Of a stretch of 64,000 bases of DNA, positions 1-7,941 are shown piece by piece. The notes under the pieces were generated by a model. It made no database searches. It was not told the origin of the DNA and saw only the letters and a list, made by a program, of their open reading frames with translations. The stretch's first letter is position 1; each line of letters opens with the position of its first letter. The position numbers and the translations under genes are program-made. Source of the DNA: Streptomyces nymphaeiformis (GTDB taxonomy: Bacteria > Actinomycetota > Actinomycetes > Streptomycetales > Streptomycetaceae); NCBI RefSeq assembly GCF_014203895.1, contig NZ_JACHJY010000013.1, positions 62,001 through 126,000 of the forward strand. Direction: 5' to 3'.

Positions 1-451
1 CCGCCTCCTGCGGGCTGAACCACACCAGGTCGAGGGCGTCCTGCCGCGGGCGGCAGTCGCCGGTGACCGGGACGATGTACGCCAGGGACACGGCGTGCTG
101 GCGCGGGTCGTGGAAGGCGGTGACGCCGGCCGTGGGGAAGTACTCGGCGACGGTGAAGGGCTGCAGGGAGGCGGGGACGCGCGGCAGGGCCACGGGGCCG
201 AGGTCCTTCTCCAGGTGGCGGAGGAGTGCGTCACGGACCCGCTCGTGGTACATGACACGGCCGGACACCAGGGTGCGGCTGATCGTCCCCTCCGCGCCGA
301 TCCGCAGGAGCAGTCCGATGCTGGTGACCTCGCCGCTGTCGTCCACGCGCACGGGGACGGCCTCGACGTAGAGGATCGGCATCCGGGCCCTGGCCGTGCC
401 CAGTTCGTCCGCGGTCAGCCAGCCGGGCGTGGTCTCAGTCATGTCAGACAT
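1..451 (-). CDS. DUF4916 / NUDIX-like protein (3' end outside window)
   Basis: The gene begins at an ATG at 451 and runs off the left edge, so the C-terminus is missing. The readable 150 residues open with MSDMTETTPGWLTADELG and contain a conserved stretch around MPILYVEAVPVRVDDSG. In my recollection this is the actinobacterial DUF4916 family, which is NUDIX-like but of unknown substrate. No NUDIX box (GX5EX7REUXEEXGU) is visible in the part present, so a hydrolase activity is not shown. A second in-frame ATG lies at 442. The next gene (VOC) is on the same strand 94 bp upstream. Confidence 0.7.
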   Translation of the reverse strand, partial: MSDMTETTPGWLTADELGTARARMPILYVEAVPVRVDDSGEVTSIGLLLRIGAEGTISRTLVSGRVMYHERVRDALLRHLEKDLGPVALPRVPASLQPFTVAEYFPTAGVTAFHDPRQHAVSLAYIVPVTGDCRPRQDALDLVWFSPQEA

Positions 452-544
452 CGCTTGATCATACTTTCCGGGTCGCGCTTCGGCCCCGGGCAGCGTGTCT
501 GCCAGCCGGGTGGGAGTTCGGGGTGGCCGCCGTGGGAGGGGCGG

Positions 545-928
545 TCAGAGGGGCTTGATCCGGGTCCGCAGCAGGCAGAACTCGTTGCCCTCCGGGTCGG
601 CGAGGACGTGCCAGCTGACGGTGGAGTCCTGGCCGACGTCGGCGGTCTTGGCACCGAGGGCGAGCAGGCGCTCCAGCTCCGCGTCCTGGTCGCGGTCGGT
701 GGCGTTGACGTCGATGTGCAGGGGGAGCTTCCCGGCCCGCGGGTCGCTGCTGAGGCTGAGGAGCAGGGTGGGCTGCGGCCCGCCCCAGCCGGCGCCGGGC
801 GGTCCGATCTGGATGCTTCCGTCGTCCTCCCGGCCGATCTCGACGTACCCGAGGACCTCGCTCCAGAACGCGGCGAGCCGCTCGGGATCGGCGCAGTCGA
901 GGACCAGTTCGGTGATGCGGCATGCCAT
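545..928 (-). CDS. VOC family / glyoxalase-like protein
   Basis: This 127-residue protein opens with MACRITELVLDCADPERLAAF, the typical first beta-alpha unit of a vicinal oxygen chelate fold. It ends with DPEGNEFCLLR, the usual last strand with a metal-ligand type Glu. A longer reading from 970 adds a non-conserved N-terminal tail, so I start at the ATG at 928. The fold is used by glyoxalases, dioxygenases and resistance proteins, so the substrate cannot be told. It is divergent from the SDR-DUF2867 gene, with a 260 bp gap (929-1188) that must hold the promoters of both. I saw no clear operator there. Confidence 0.8.
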   Translation of the reverse strand: MACRITELVLDCADPERLAAFWSEVLGYVEIGREDDGSIQIGPPGAGWGGPQPTLLLSLSSDPRAGKLPLHIDVNATDRDQDAELERLLALGAKTADVGQDSTVSWHVLADPEGNEFCLLRTRIKPL

Positions 929-1188
929 GTCCACGAGTGTACGTGTCGACTCATGATGACGTGCTGTCATATCGGCACCCGGGAAACCGGGTTGGGCGCG
1001 GCGGCGGTCCCCCGCGACACGTGTTCCACCGGGTTCGGGAGGCCCTCACCTCCCCCACGCGTGAGGAAGGCCGATGCGCCGGGGCCCGCCCCGGGCACAT
1101 CCCGCTCCCCGCATCCGAGTGCCGCCACGCCGGGGAAGAAGTGGCACAGGGCGTGTACGCCACGGCGATCGGCGAAACGGATCAGCGC

Positions 1189-2718
1189 ATGGACACTCCC
1201 ACACCGTCCGAGGGCGTCCGGTGCCTTGTCACCGGCGCGAGCGGCTACATCGGGGGCCGCCTCGTCCCGGAACTGCTCGACGGCGGCTTTCGCGTGCGCT
1301 GTCTCGCGCGGCACCCGGACAAGCTCCGCGACTTCCCCTGGGCCGACCGTGCGGAGACGGTGCGCGGGGACGTCACCGACGCGGCGAGCCTCCGCGAGGC
1401 GTTCGCCGGCGTCGACGTCGCGTACTACCTCGTGCACTCCATGAGCTCGACGGCGGACTTCGAGGACACCGACCGGCTCGCCGCCCGCACCTTCGCCGCG
1501 GAGGCCCGCTCCGCCGGGATCCGGCGCATCGTCTACCTGGGCGGCCTCGCTCCCCTCGGGGCGAGGGACGACGAGCTCTCGCCCCACCTGCGCTCCCGTG
1601 CCGAGGTGGGCCGCATCCTCCTCGACTCGGGCGTCCCGACCACCGTGCTGCGGGCCGCCGTCGTCATCGGCTCCGGATCGGCCTCCTTCGAGATGCTGCG
1701 GTACCTGACCGAACGGCTGCCGGTCATGGTCACGCCGAGCTGGGTCGGCAGCAGGGTCCAGCCCATCGCGGTCCGCGACGTGCTGCGGTACCTGGTGGGG
1801 AGCGCCGGCATGCCCCCCGACGTCAGCCGGACCTTCGACATCGGCGGCCCCGACGTGCTCACCTACCGGAAGATGATGGTGCTGTACGCACAGGTCGCCG
1901 GGCTCCGCACACGCCTGATCGTCCCCGTGCCGGTCCTGACGCCGAGGCTGTCCAGCCAGTGGATCGGTCTCGTCACGCCGGTCCCGGCCTCCCTGGCCCG
2001 GCCGCTCACCGAATCGCTCCGGCACGAGGTGGTCTGCACCGAGAACGACATCACGCGGTACGTTCCGGACGGCCCCGGGAGGCCCATCCCCTTCGAGGAG
2101 TCCCTGCGGCTCGCCCTGCGCCGCGTGCGCGAAGCGCGGGTCACCACCCGCTGGACCTCGGCCTCGCCGCCGGGGGCGCCGAGCGATCCGCTGCCGACCG
2201 ACCCGGACTGGGCGGGCGGCAGCCTGTACACGGACGAACGGACGCGCACCGTCGACGCGAGCCCGGAGTCGCTGTGGCGCGTCATCGAGGGCGTGGGCGG
2301 GGAGAACGGCTGGTACTCCTTCCCGCTGGCCTGGGCCGTCCGGGGCTGGGCGGACCGCTTCGTCGGGGGAGTGGGACTGCGCCGGGGCCGCCGGGACGCG
2401 GCGCGTCTCCGGGTCGGTGACGCGCTGGACTTCTGGCGCGTCGAGGAGATCGACCGCGGACGCCTCCTGCGCCTCCGGGCGGAGATGCGCCTGCCGGGCC
2501 TCGCGTGGCTGGAGATGGCCGTCGACCAGGACGAACGGGGCCGGACCTCGTACCGGCAGAGGGCGCTCTTCCACCCCAGAGGCCTCGCGGGGCAGACGTA
2601 CTGGTGGAGCGTGGCCCCGTTCCACGCCGTGGTCTTCGGCGGCATGGCCAGGAACATCGCCCGGACCGCCGAGACGGAGCGAGCGCCGGGGCGCACCGGG
2701 AGCGGAGGTGATCACTGA
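1189..2718 (+). CDS. SDR family NAD(P)-dependent oxidoreductase with C-terminal DUF2867
   Basis: This is a 509-residue cytosolic protein. The N-terminal half is an extended-SDR Rossmann domain: CLVTGASGYIGG near residue 8 is the dinucleotide-binding glycine motif, and YYLVHSM near residue 80 fits the NmrA/YbjT-like group that has lost the usual YxxxK pair. From about residue 340 the protein continues as a DUF2867 domain, a START-like fold. This two-domain architecture is common next to light- or stress-controlled genes in actinomycetes and proteobacteria. The ATG at 1189 is chosen because homology starts right after it; the open frame continues upstream to 922 without conserved sequence. No pathway can be assigned, but its position at the head of the LitR island suggests co-regulation. 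Confidence 0.8.
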   Translation: MDTPTPSEGVRCLVTGASGYIGGRLVPELLDGGFRVRCLARHPDKLRDFPWADRAETVRGDVTDAASLREAFAGVDVAYYLVHSMSSTADFEDTDRLAARTFAAEARSAGIRRIVYLGGLAPLGARDDELSPHLRSRAEVGRILLDSGVPTTVLRAAVVIGSGSASFEMLRYLTERLPVMVTPSWVGSRVQPIAVRDVLRYLVGSAGMPPDVSRTFDIGGPDVLTYRKMMVLYAQVAGLRTRLIVPVPVLTPRLSSQWIGLVTPVPASLARPLTESLRHEVVCTENDITRYVPDGPGRPIPFEESLRLALRRVREARVTTRWTSASPPGAPSDPLPTDPDWAGGSLYTDERTRTVDASPESLWRVIEGVGGENGWYSFPLAWAVRGWADRFVGGVGLRRGRRDAARLRVGDALDFWRVEEIDRGRLLRLRAEMRLPGLAWLEMAVDQDERGRTSYRQRALFHPRGLAGQTYWWSVAPFHAVVFGGMARNIARTAETERAPGRTGSGGDH

Positions 2719-2852
2719 CACCGGGCGAACGCGGCTCCGCGCGAGCACCGGACGCGCCCGAGGACACCGGCCCGCGCGGCGCGACGGTCCGGGACCCGTC
2801 CCGGCGCCGAGTCGGTTCCGTGTCCGTCACGACGTCCGCATAGGCTGGCCGG

Positions 2853-3341
2853 GTGGACGACGGGCATGCGGGGGCGATCGTGGCGGACGACGGGAGCAGG
2901 GCCGATCTGCAGAAGTTCGCGGTCGCGCTGCGCCGGACCGTCGGAGAGGTGAACCGTCTGGTCCACGGCTTCGCGTCCACCGAGAACCTGCATCCCACCG
3001 ACGTCCACGCGCTCTCGTTCGTGCTCGACCATCCCGATACGGCCACCCCGGGACTGCTGAGGGAGCATCTCGGTCTGACCTCCGGAGCGGTCACCGCCTG
3101 CCTCGACCGTCTGGAGAAGGCCGGTCACATCCGTCGCAGCAGGGCCGACGACGACCGGCGCGTCGTACGCATCCACTACGTTCCGGGGGCCCGGGCAGCG
3201 GCACGGACCCACTTCATGCCGCTCGCGCAGGCGGCGGACCGTGCGCGCGACCGGTTCACGGAGGACGAGCTCGCAGTCGTCCTGAGGTACCTCGACGCCC
3301 TGAACGAGGAGCTCGGCGAGCTGCGCGCGCCCCGCAGCTGA
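2853..3341 (+). CDS. MarR family transcriptional regulator
   Basis: This 162-residue protein starts at a GTG. It has a winged-helix core with the MarR pattern: HPTDVHALSFV, then the recognition helix region GLTSGAVTACLDRLEKAGHI and the wing DDDRRVVRI. It lies 138 bp upstream of the MMPL exporter on the same strand. A strong palindrome at 3428-3462 sits between the two, so it probably represses the exporter and is released by a small hydrophobic or oxidative ligand. Both the role and the ligand are inferred from the context and the family habit. Confidence 0.85.
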   Translation: MDDGHAGAIVADDGSRADLQKFAVALRRTVGEVNRLVHGFASTENLHPTDVHALSFVLDHPDTATPGLLREHLGLTSGAVTACLDRLEKAGHIRRSRADDDRRVVRIHYVPGARAAARTHFMPLAQAADRARDRFTEDELAVVLRYLDALNEELGELRAPRS

Positions 3342-3427
3342 CGCTGCCCGCCGCGGTTCGCCCCGCCGGCGCGGCCGTCCGGACGTCACGCCCGGCGGTG
3401 TTCCCTCCCTGTGTCCGTGCTTCAATC

Positions 3428-3462
3428 TCTCTCGATCATTGAGATAATCAATCGTCGAGAGA
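3428..3462. promoter_or_regulatory. Palindromic MarR-type operator upstream of MMPL gene
   Basis: A 35-bp imperfect palindrome is centred on 3445. The outer arms TCTCTCGA (3428-3435) and TCGAGAGA (3455-3462) are perfect, and so are the inner arms ATTGA (3438-3442) and TCAAT (3448-3452). In total 13 of 17 positions pair. It ends 17 bp before the MMPL start codon and is AT-rich against its surroundings. ATTGA-N5-TCAAT resembles common MarR-family boxes, and the marR gene is directly upstream. Confidence 0.65.
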
Positions 3463-3479
3463 CATTGCGAGGAGTTCCC

Positions 3480-5552
3480 ATGCCCTCATCCCTCCGGTGG
3501 GTGAGCAGACTGCTGCCGCTGCTGGTGCTGGTCGCGTGGCTCGTCATCGGGGGAGGGCTCGGTCCCTACGCCGGCAGGCTCGGCGACGTGGCGACCAACG
3601 ACCAGTCCGCCTTCCTGCCGCGTACCGCGGAATCCACCCTGGTCCTGCGGGAGCAGGAGGCCTTCCGTCAGGAGGAGACCCTGCCGGCCCTGGTCGTCTG
3701 GACCGCCGAGGGAGGCGGGCGCGTCCCCCCGTCGGCGCAGGCGGCCGCCACGCGGGCCCTGACCGCCCTCAAGGGCGCGCACGGCGTGGTGGGAGCCCCC
3801 ACCCCGGCGTTCCCGTCCGAGGACGGCGAGGCCCTGCGGGGAATCGTCCAGCTCCGCCCCGACCTCGGCGACGAACTGCCCGCGACGCTGGACGAGATCG
3901 AGGCCGCGGTGTCCGCCGTGCAGGGGACCGAGGCATGGCTGGCCGGTCCCGCCGCGACGCAGGAGGACCTCCGCGACGCCTTCGCCGGCATCGACGGCCT
4001 CCTCCTCGTCGTCGCGCTGGTGACCGTCCTGGTGATCCTCCTCCTGGTCTACCGGAGCGTCCTGCTGCCGCTGCTGATCATCGTCGGTGCCGTCTTCGCC
4101 CTCGGCCTGGCCTGCGCCGTCGTCTACGTCCTGGCGGACCACGACCTCGTCCGGGTCGACGGCCAGGTGCAGGGCATCCTGTCCATCCTCGTGATCGGCG
4201 CGGCGACGGACTACGCCCTCCTGCTGGCCGCCCGCTACCGGGAGGAGCTCGGCGCACGCGACGGGGACAGGGTTCCGGCCATGCGCGCCGCCCTGAGGCA
4301 GTCCGTCGGCCCGGTCACGGCCAGCGCCGCCACGGTCGCGCTCGGCCTGCTCGCCCTGCTGCTCAGCGATCTCACCAACAACCGGGCGCTCGGCCCCGTC
4401 GGCGCCATCGGCATCGCCTGCGCCGTCCTCAGCGCGGTGACCTTCCTCCCCGCGGCCCTGGTCCTGCTCGGGCGGGCCGCGTACTGGCCGGCCCGCCTTA
4501 AGGCGACGGCCGACGGCGAGGCGCATCCCGTCTGGCGCAAGGTCGCGTCCCTCGTCGACCGCGCACCCCGCAAGGTCTGGGCCGTCGCCCTCGCCGCTCT
4601 GCTCCTCTGCGCCGCCTTCTCTCCCGCGCTCGCGTCGAAGGGAGTCCCGCTGGACGAGATCTTCGTCAACGACGCCCCCTCCGTCGCCGCCCAGGCGCGC
4701 CTGGGCGAGCACTTCCCCGGGGGCGCGGGCAACCCCGCCGTCGTCATCGCCGACGAGGCGGCCGCCCAGGAGGTGCGCACCGCCGCGCAGGAGGTCGACG
4801 GAGTCGACTCCGCGACGTTCTTCGCCGCTCCCGGCACCGCACGGCCGCTCGTCGCGGACCGGCGTGTCCGGATCGACGTCACCCTCGAGGACGCCGCGGA
4901 CTCCGATGCGGCCAAGGACACCGTGGCGCGCCTGCGCGCCACGGTGCACGCCGTACCGGGAGGCGACGCCCTCGTCGGCGGCTACACCGCCCAGCAGTAC
5001 GACACCAGGGTCACGGCCGAACGGGACAGGGCGCTCATCGTCCCGGTCGTGCTGGCGATCATCCTGGTGATCCTCGTCGGCCTGCTGCGCTCCCTGCTGC
5101 TGCCCGTGCTGCTGGTGGCGACGGTGGGGCTCAACTTCCTGGCCACGCTGGGCGTCTCCGCCCTCGTGTTCGAGCACGTCTTCGGGTTCACCGGAACCGA
5201 CTCGGCCGTCCCCTTGTACGGATTCGTCTTCCTGGTCGCCCTCGGTGTCGACTACAACATCTTCCTCATGTCGCGGGTGCGCGAGGAGACGACCGTGCAC
5301 GGCACGCGCGAGGGAATGCGCCGCGGGCTGGTCGCCACGGGCGGGGTCATCACCTCGGCCGGCGTCGTCCTCGCCGCCACCTTCGCCGCACTGGGCGTCA
5401 TCCCGCTGGCGTTCCTGGTCCAGATCGCCTTCATCGTGGCCTTCGGCGTCCTGCTCGACACCCTCGTGGTCCGCTCGCTCCTGGTTCCCGCCCTCGTCCG
5501 GGACATCGGCCCAGCGGTCTGGTGGCCGGGCTCGCTGAGGCACCGCCCCTGA
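3480..5552 (+). CDS. MMPL/RND family membrane exporter
   Basis: This 690-residue membrane protein has the duplicated MMPL layout: a first membrane helix (about residues 8-28), a soluble loop, a cluster of helices (about 180-340), a second soluble loop, and a second cluster (about 510-690). Landmarks are GAATDYALLLAARYREEL in the first half and ALGVDYNIFLMSRVREE in the second, the MMPL version of the proton-relay helix. The ATG at 3480 has GAGGAG 5 bp upstream; an upstream in-frame start would place the operator inside the gene. MMPL proteins export lipids or hydrophobic compounds using the proton gradient; the cargo here is unknown. Confidence 0.9.
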   Translation: MPSSLRWVSRLLPLLVLVAWLVIGGGLGPYAGRLGDVATNDQSAFLPRTAESTLVLREQEAFRQEETLPALVVWTAEGGGRVPPSAQAAATRALTALKGAHGVVGAPTPAFPSEDGEALRGIVQLRPDLGDELPATLDEIEAAVSAVQGTEAWLAGPAATQEDLRDAFAGIDGLLLVVALVTVLVILLLVYRSVLLPLLIIVGAVFALGLACAVVYVLADHDLVRVDGQVQGILSILVIGAATDYALLLAARYREELGARDGDRVPAMRAALRQSVGPVTASAATVALGLLALLLSDLTNNRALGPVGAIGIACAVLSAVTFLPAALVLLGRAAYWPARLKATADGEAHPVWRKVASLVDRAPRKVWAVALAALLLCAAFSPALASKGVPLDEIFVNDAPSVAAQARLGEHFPGGAGNPAVVIADEAAAQEVRTAAQEVDGVDSATFFAAPGTARPLVADRRVRIDVTLEDAADSDAAKDTVARLRATVHAVPGGDALVGGYTAQQYDTRVTAERDRALIVPVVLAIILVILVGLLRSLLLPVLLVATVGLNFLATLGVSALVFEHVFGFTGTDSAVPLYGFVFLVALGVDYNIFLMSRVREETTVHGTREGMRRGLVATGGVITSAGVVLAATFAALGVIPLAFLVQIAFIVAFGVLLDTLVVRSLLVPALVRDIGPAVWWPGSLRHRP

Positions 5553-5569
5553 CTGCCGGCCGCGGCGGG

Positions 5570-5608
5570 TGCATCCGCCGCGCGGGGTTTCGGGGAACCG
5601 CGGATGCA
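5570..5608 (+). terminator. Hairpin after MMPL gene
   Basis: Arms TGCATCCGC (5570-5578) and GCGGATGCA (5600-5608) pair perfectly, and the loop contains a further GGTT/AACC pairing. It lies 18 bp after the MMPL stop with no T-tract, which is normal for actinomycete terminators. It also argues that the photolyase is not started at the upstream codon at 5604. Confidence 0.6.
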
Positions 5609-5672
5609 GGAGTCCGAAACCAGTACGCCGACGCGACCCGTTCGCGACCGGCGTCCGAACAGGGAGGGCGCG

Positions 5673-7046
5673 ATGACCGTCTCCGTCGTTCTGTACACCG
5701 CAGACCTCAGGGTCCACGACCATCCGCCGCTGAGGGCCGCGCTCGAAGGAGCGCAGGAAGTGGTTCCGCTGTTCGTCCGCGACCCGGCCGTGGACCGCGC
5801 GGGGTTCGCGGCCCCCAACCGGCTGGCCTTCCTCGCCGACTGCCTCGCGGACCTGGACCGCGGGCTGGCGGACCGCGGCGGCCGCCTCGTGGTGCGGGAG
5901 GGCGACACGGTGTCCGAGGTGCGGACCCTGGTGCGGCAGACGGGGGCCGACGAGGTGCACATGGCCGCCGGCGTGACGGCCTTCGCCAGGGAACGGGAGG
6001 CACGACTGCGCAAGGCGCTGGAGGACGACGGCTGTCGGCTGTACGTACACGACGGCGTGGTCACCGTCGTGCCACCCGGCGACGTCCTTCCCCACGGATC
6101 GGATCACTTCGCGGTGTTCACGCCCTACTACAGACGCTGGACCGCCGAGCCGCTCCGGACGCCGCTGTCCGCCCCCGCATCGCTGCGCGTCCCCTCGGAC
6201 GTGCGGTCCGAGCGCATCCGGCGGCGTTCCGCGGTCGCGGACGTGTCGCCCGGCCTCGCCGTGGGCGGGGAGAGCGAGGGGCGCAGGCTGCTCGGCTCGT
6301 GGCTCGCGCGGCATCTCGACACGTACCAGGAGCGCCACGACGACCTGGCGGGTGACGTCACGTCCCGCCTCTCGCCCCATCTCCACTTCGGTGCCGTCTC
6401 CGCGACCGAGGCGGTGCACCGGGCGGGCAGGCGCGGCGGTGAGGGGGCCGAAGCCTTCGTGCGCCAGCTGTGCTGGCGCGACTTCCACCACCAGGTCCTG
6501 GCCGCGCGGCCCGAGGCGGCGGGCGCGGACTACCGTCCGCGTCAGGACCGTTGGAGGCGGGGTGCCGACGCCGAAGCGGACCTCGCTGCCTGGCGGGAGG
6601 GACGAACCGGCTATCCCGTCGTCGACGCCGCCATGCGGCAACTCGCCCACGAGGGATGGATGCACAACCGCGGCCGGTTGATCACCGCGTCCTTCCTGGT
6701 GAAGACGCTCTACATCGACTGGAGGGAGGGGGCGCGTCACTTCCTGTCGCTGCTGGTGGACGGTGACGTCGCGAACAACCAGCTCAACTGGCAGTGGGTG
6801 GCGGGTACGGGCACGGACACCAGGCCGCAGCGCGTCCTCAACCCGGTGCGGCAGGCCAAGCGGTACGACCCCGACGGCAGCTACGTCCGGCGTTGGGTTC
6901 CGGAGCTCGCGGACCTCGACGGACCGGCCGTCCACGAGCCCTGGCGGCTCACCGGACTCGACCGGGCGTCGGTCGACTACCCGGACCCGCTGGTCGAGCT
7001 CCCCGAGGCCCTGGAGCGGTTCCGGCAGGCCCGGAGCGCGGCCTGA
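5673..7046 (+). CDS. phr: Deoxyribodipyrimidine photolyase
   Basis: This 457-residue flavoenzyme splits cyclobutane pyrimidine dimers with blue light. The N-terminal Rossmann-like antenna domain begins SVVLYTADLRVHDHPPL. The C-terminal FAD/DNA domain shows WRDFHHQVLAARPE, the AMRQL..GWMHNR.R motif and NNQLNWQWVAGTGTDTRP, all diagnostic of class I photolyases. The ATG at 5673 follows AGGGAGGG. It stands upstream of an ECF sigma gene and in the same island as LitR, the arrangement known from light-induced gene sets in Streptomyces and other bacteria. Light control through LitR or LitS is inferred. Confidence 0.93.
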   Translation: MTVSVVLYTADLRVHDHPPLRAALEGAQEVVPLFVRDPAVDRAGFAAPNRLAFLADCLADLDRGLADRGGRLVVREGDTVSEVRTLVRQTGADEVHMAAGVTAFAREREARLRKALEDDGCRLYVHDGVVTVVPPGDVLPHGSDHFAVFTPYYRRWTAEPLRTPLSAPASLRVPSDVRSERIRRRSAVADVSPGLAVGGESEGRRLLGSWLARHLDTYQERHDDLAGDVTSRLSPHLHFGAVSATEAVHRAGRRGGEGAEAFVRQLCWRDFHHQVLAARPEAAGADYRPRQDRWRRGADAEADLAAWREGRTGYPVVDAAMRQLAHEGWMHNRGRLITASFLVKTLYIDWREGARHFLSLLVDGDVANNQLNWQWVAGTGTDTRPQRVLNPVRQAKRYDPDGSYVRRWVPELADLDGPAVHEPWRLTGLDRASVDYPDPLVELPEALERFRQARSAA

Positions 7047-7085
7047 CCCGATGTCCTCGCTCCGAACCGGTGCGCACCGGGATTT

Positions 7086-7105
7086 CGATGCAAGAACGAT
7101 GCGAA
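7086..7105 (+). promoter_or_regulatory. Candidate LitR operator upstream of ECF sigma gene
   Basis: Two CGATGC half sites start at 7086 and 7097, exactly 11 bp apart, followed by GAATT and a partial inverse TTGCGTCG at 7106-7113. The same CGATGC pair with the same 11-bp step is upstream of litR. CarH/LitR repressors are known to bind direct repeats with an 11-bp period, so this is a good operator candidate, but the assignment is by inspection. Confidence 0.55.
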
Positions 7106-7229
7106 TTGCGTCGAAGGGTGTGCGGGGCGGACCGTGAGGGTGTGCGGGGCCGGTGAACTCCCGACGCCGCTCCCGCCGCGGCAAGCCCCCGGTGGACGTC
7201 CACACCACCGCCCCGAGGAGGGAAGCGTC

Positions 7230-7847
7230 ATGACCGCACACCGGCTCACCGGCTGCTCGGCCCGCCAGTCGGAACGGCCCCCCGGTCACACGCCGCCCGG
7301 CGACGGCGACGACTGGATCGCCCATGGCCTGGTCCGCGGCGACGAGCACTGCCTGGCCGCGGCCTACCGACGCTGGGGCGGCCTGGTCCACACCCTGGCG
7401 GTCCGGGCACTGGGGGACCCCCGCGAGGCGGAGGACGTCACCCAGCAGGTGTTCGTCGCCGCGTGGAGCGGACGAGGCAACTTCCGCCCCGAACGCGGCC
7501 CCCTGCCGGCGTGGCTCACCGGCATCACCCGCCGGAAGATCGCCGACGCGCTGACCGCCCGCACCCGCCGCACCGAGCTCGCGGCGACCCTCGGGGCCAC
7601 CCTGGAGCACGAGGCCCGGACGGGCGATCAGCCCGAGCGGCTCCTCGACCGGATGGTCGTCACCGACGAACTGGCCAGACTGCCCCGCGTCCAGCGCGAC
7701 GTGCTGCGACTCGCCTACTTCGCCGACCTGACCCAGACGCAGATCGCCGCCCGCACCGGCCTGCCCCTGGGCACCGTCAAGAGCCATGCGCGGCGCGGCC
7801 TCCAGCGCATGCGCCACAGCCTGGAGCTCGCCGCCGCCGGCGGCTGA
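7230..7847 (+). CDS. ECF RNA polymerase sigma factor, LitS-like
   Basis: This is a 205-residue group 4 sigma factor. Region 2 is around AVRALGDPREAEDVTQQVFVAAW (the DxxDVxQ-type core-binding patch) and region 4 around LPRVQRDVLRLAYFADLTQTQIAARTGLPLGTVKSHARRGLQRMR, the -35 recognition helix. The ATG at 7230 follows GAGGAGGGA. Between phr and the FAD-oxidase operon, and within a few kb of litR, it matches the position and role of LitS, the light-induced sigma factor of Streptomyces coelicolor. No anti-sigma gene is adjacent, so control is probably transcriptional through LitR. Confidence 0.85.
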   Translation: MTAHRLTGCSARQSERPPGHTPPGDGDDWIAHGLVRGDEHCLAAAYRRWGGLVHTLAVRALGDPREAEDVTQQVFVAAWSGRGNFRPERGPLPAWLTGITRRKIADALTARTRRTELAATLGATLEHEARTGDQPERLLDRMVVTDELARLPRVQRDVLRLAYFADLTQTQIAARTGLPLGTVKSHARRGLQRMRHSLELAAAGG

Positions 7848-7941
7848 CCGGGCCCGTACGGCCGCCCGGGGCTCCGAAGACCCGACACGAAACAGGCCCG
7901 CCGCCTCGACCGGCCGGCGGCACGCACAAGGGGTGGAGACG

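Noticed and set aside
967..2748. A long minus-strand frame over the SDR-DUF2867 gene
   Set aside because: The plus strand encodes a recognisable two-domain protein; the minus reading has shadow composition only.
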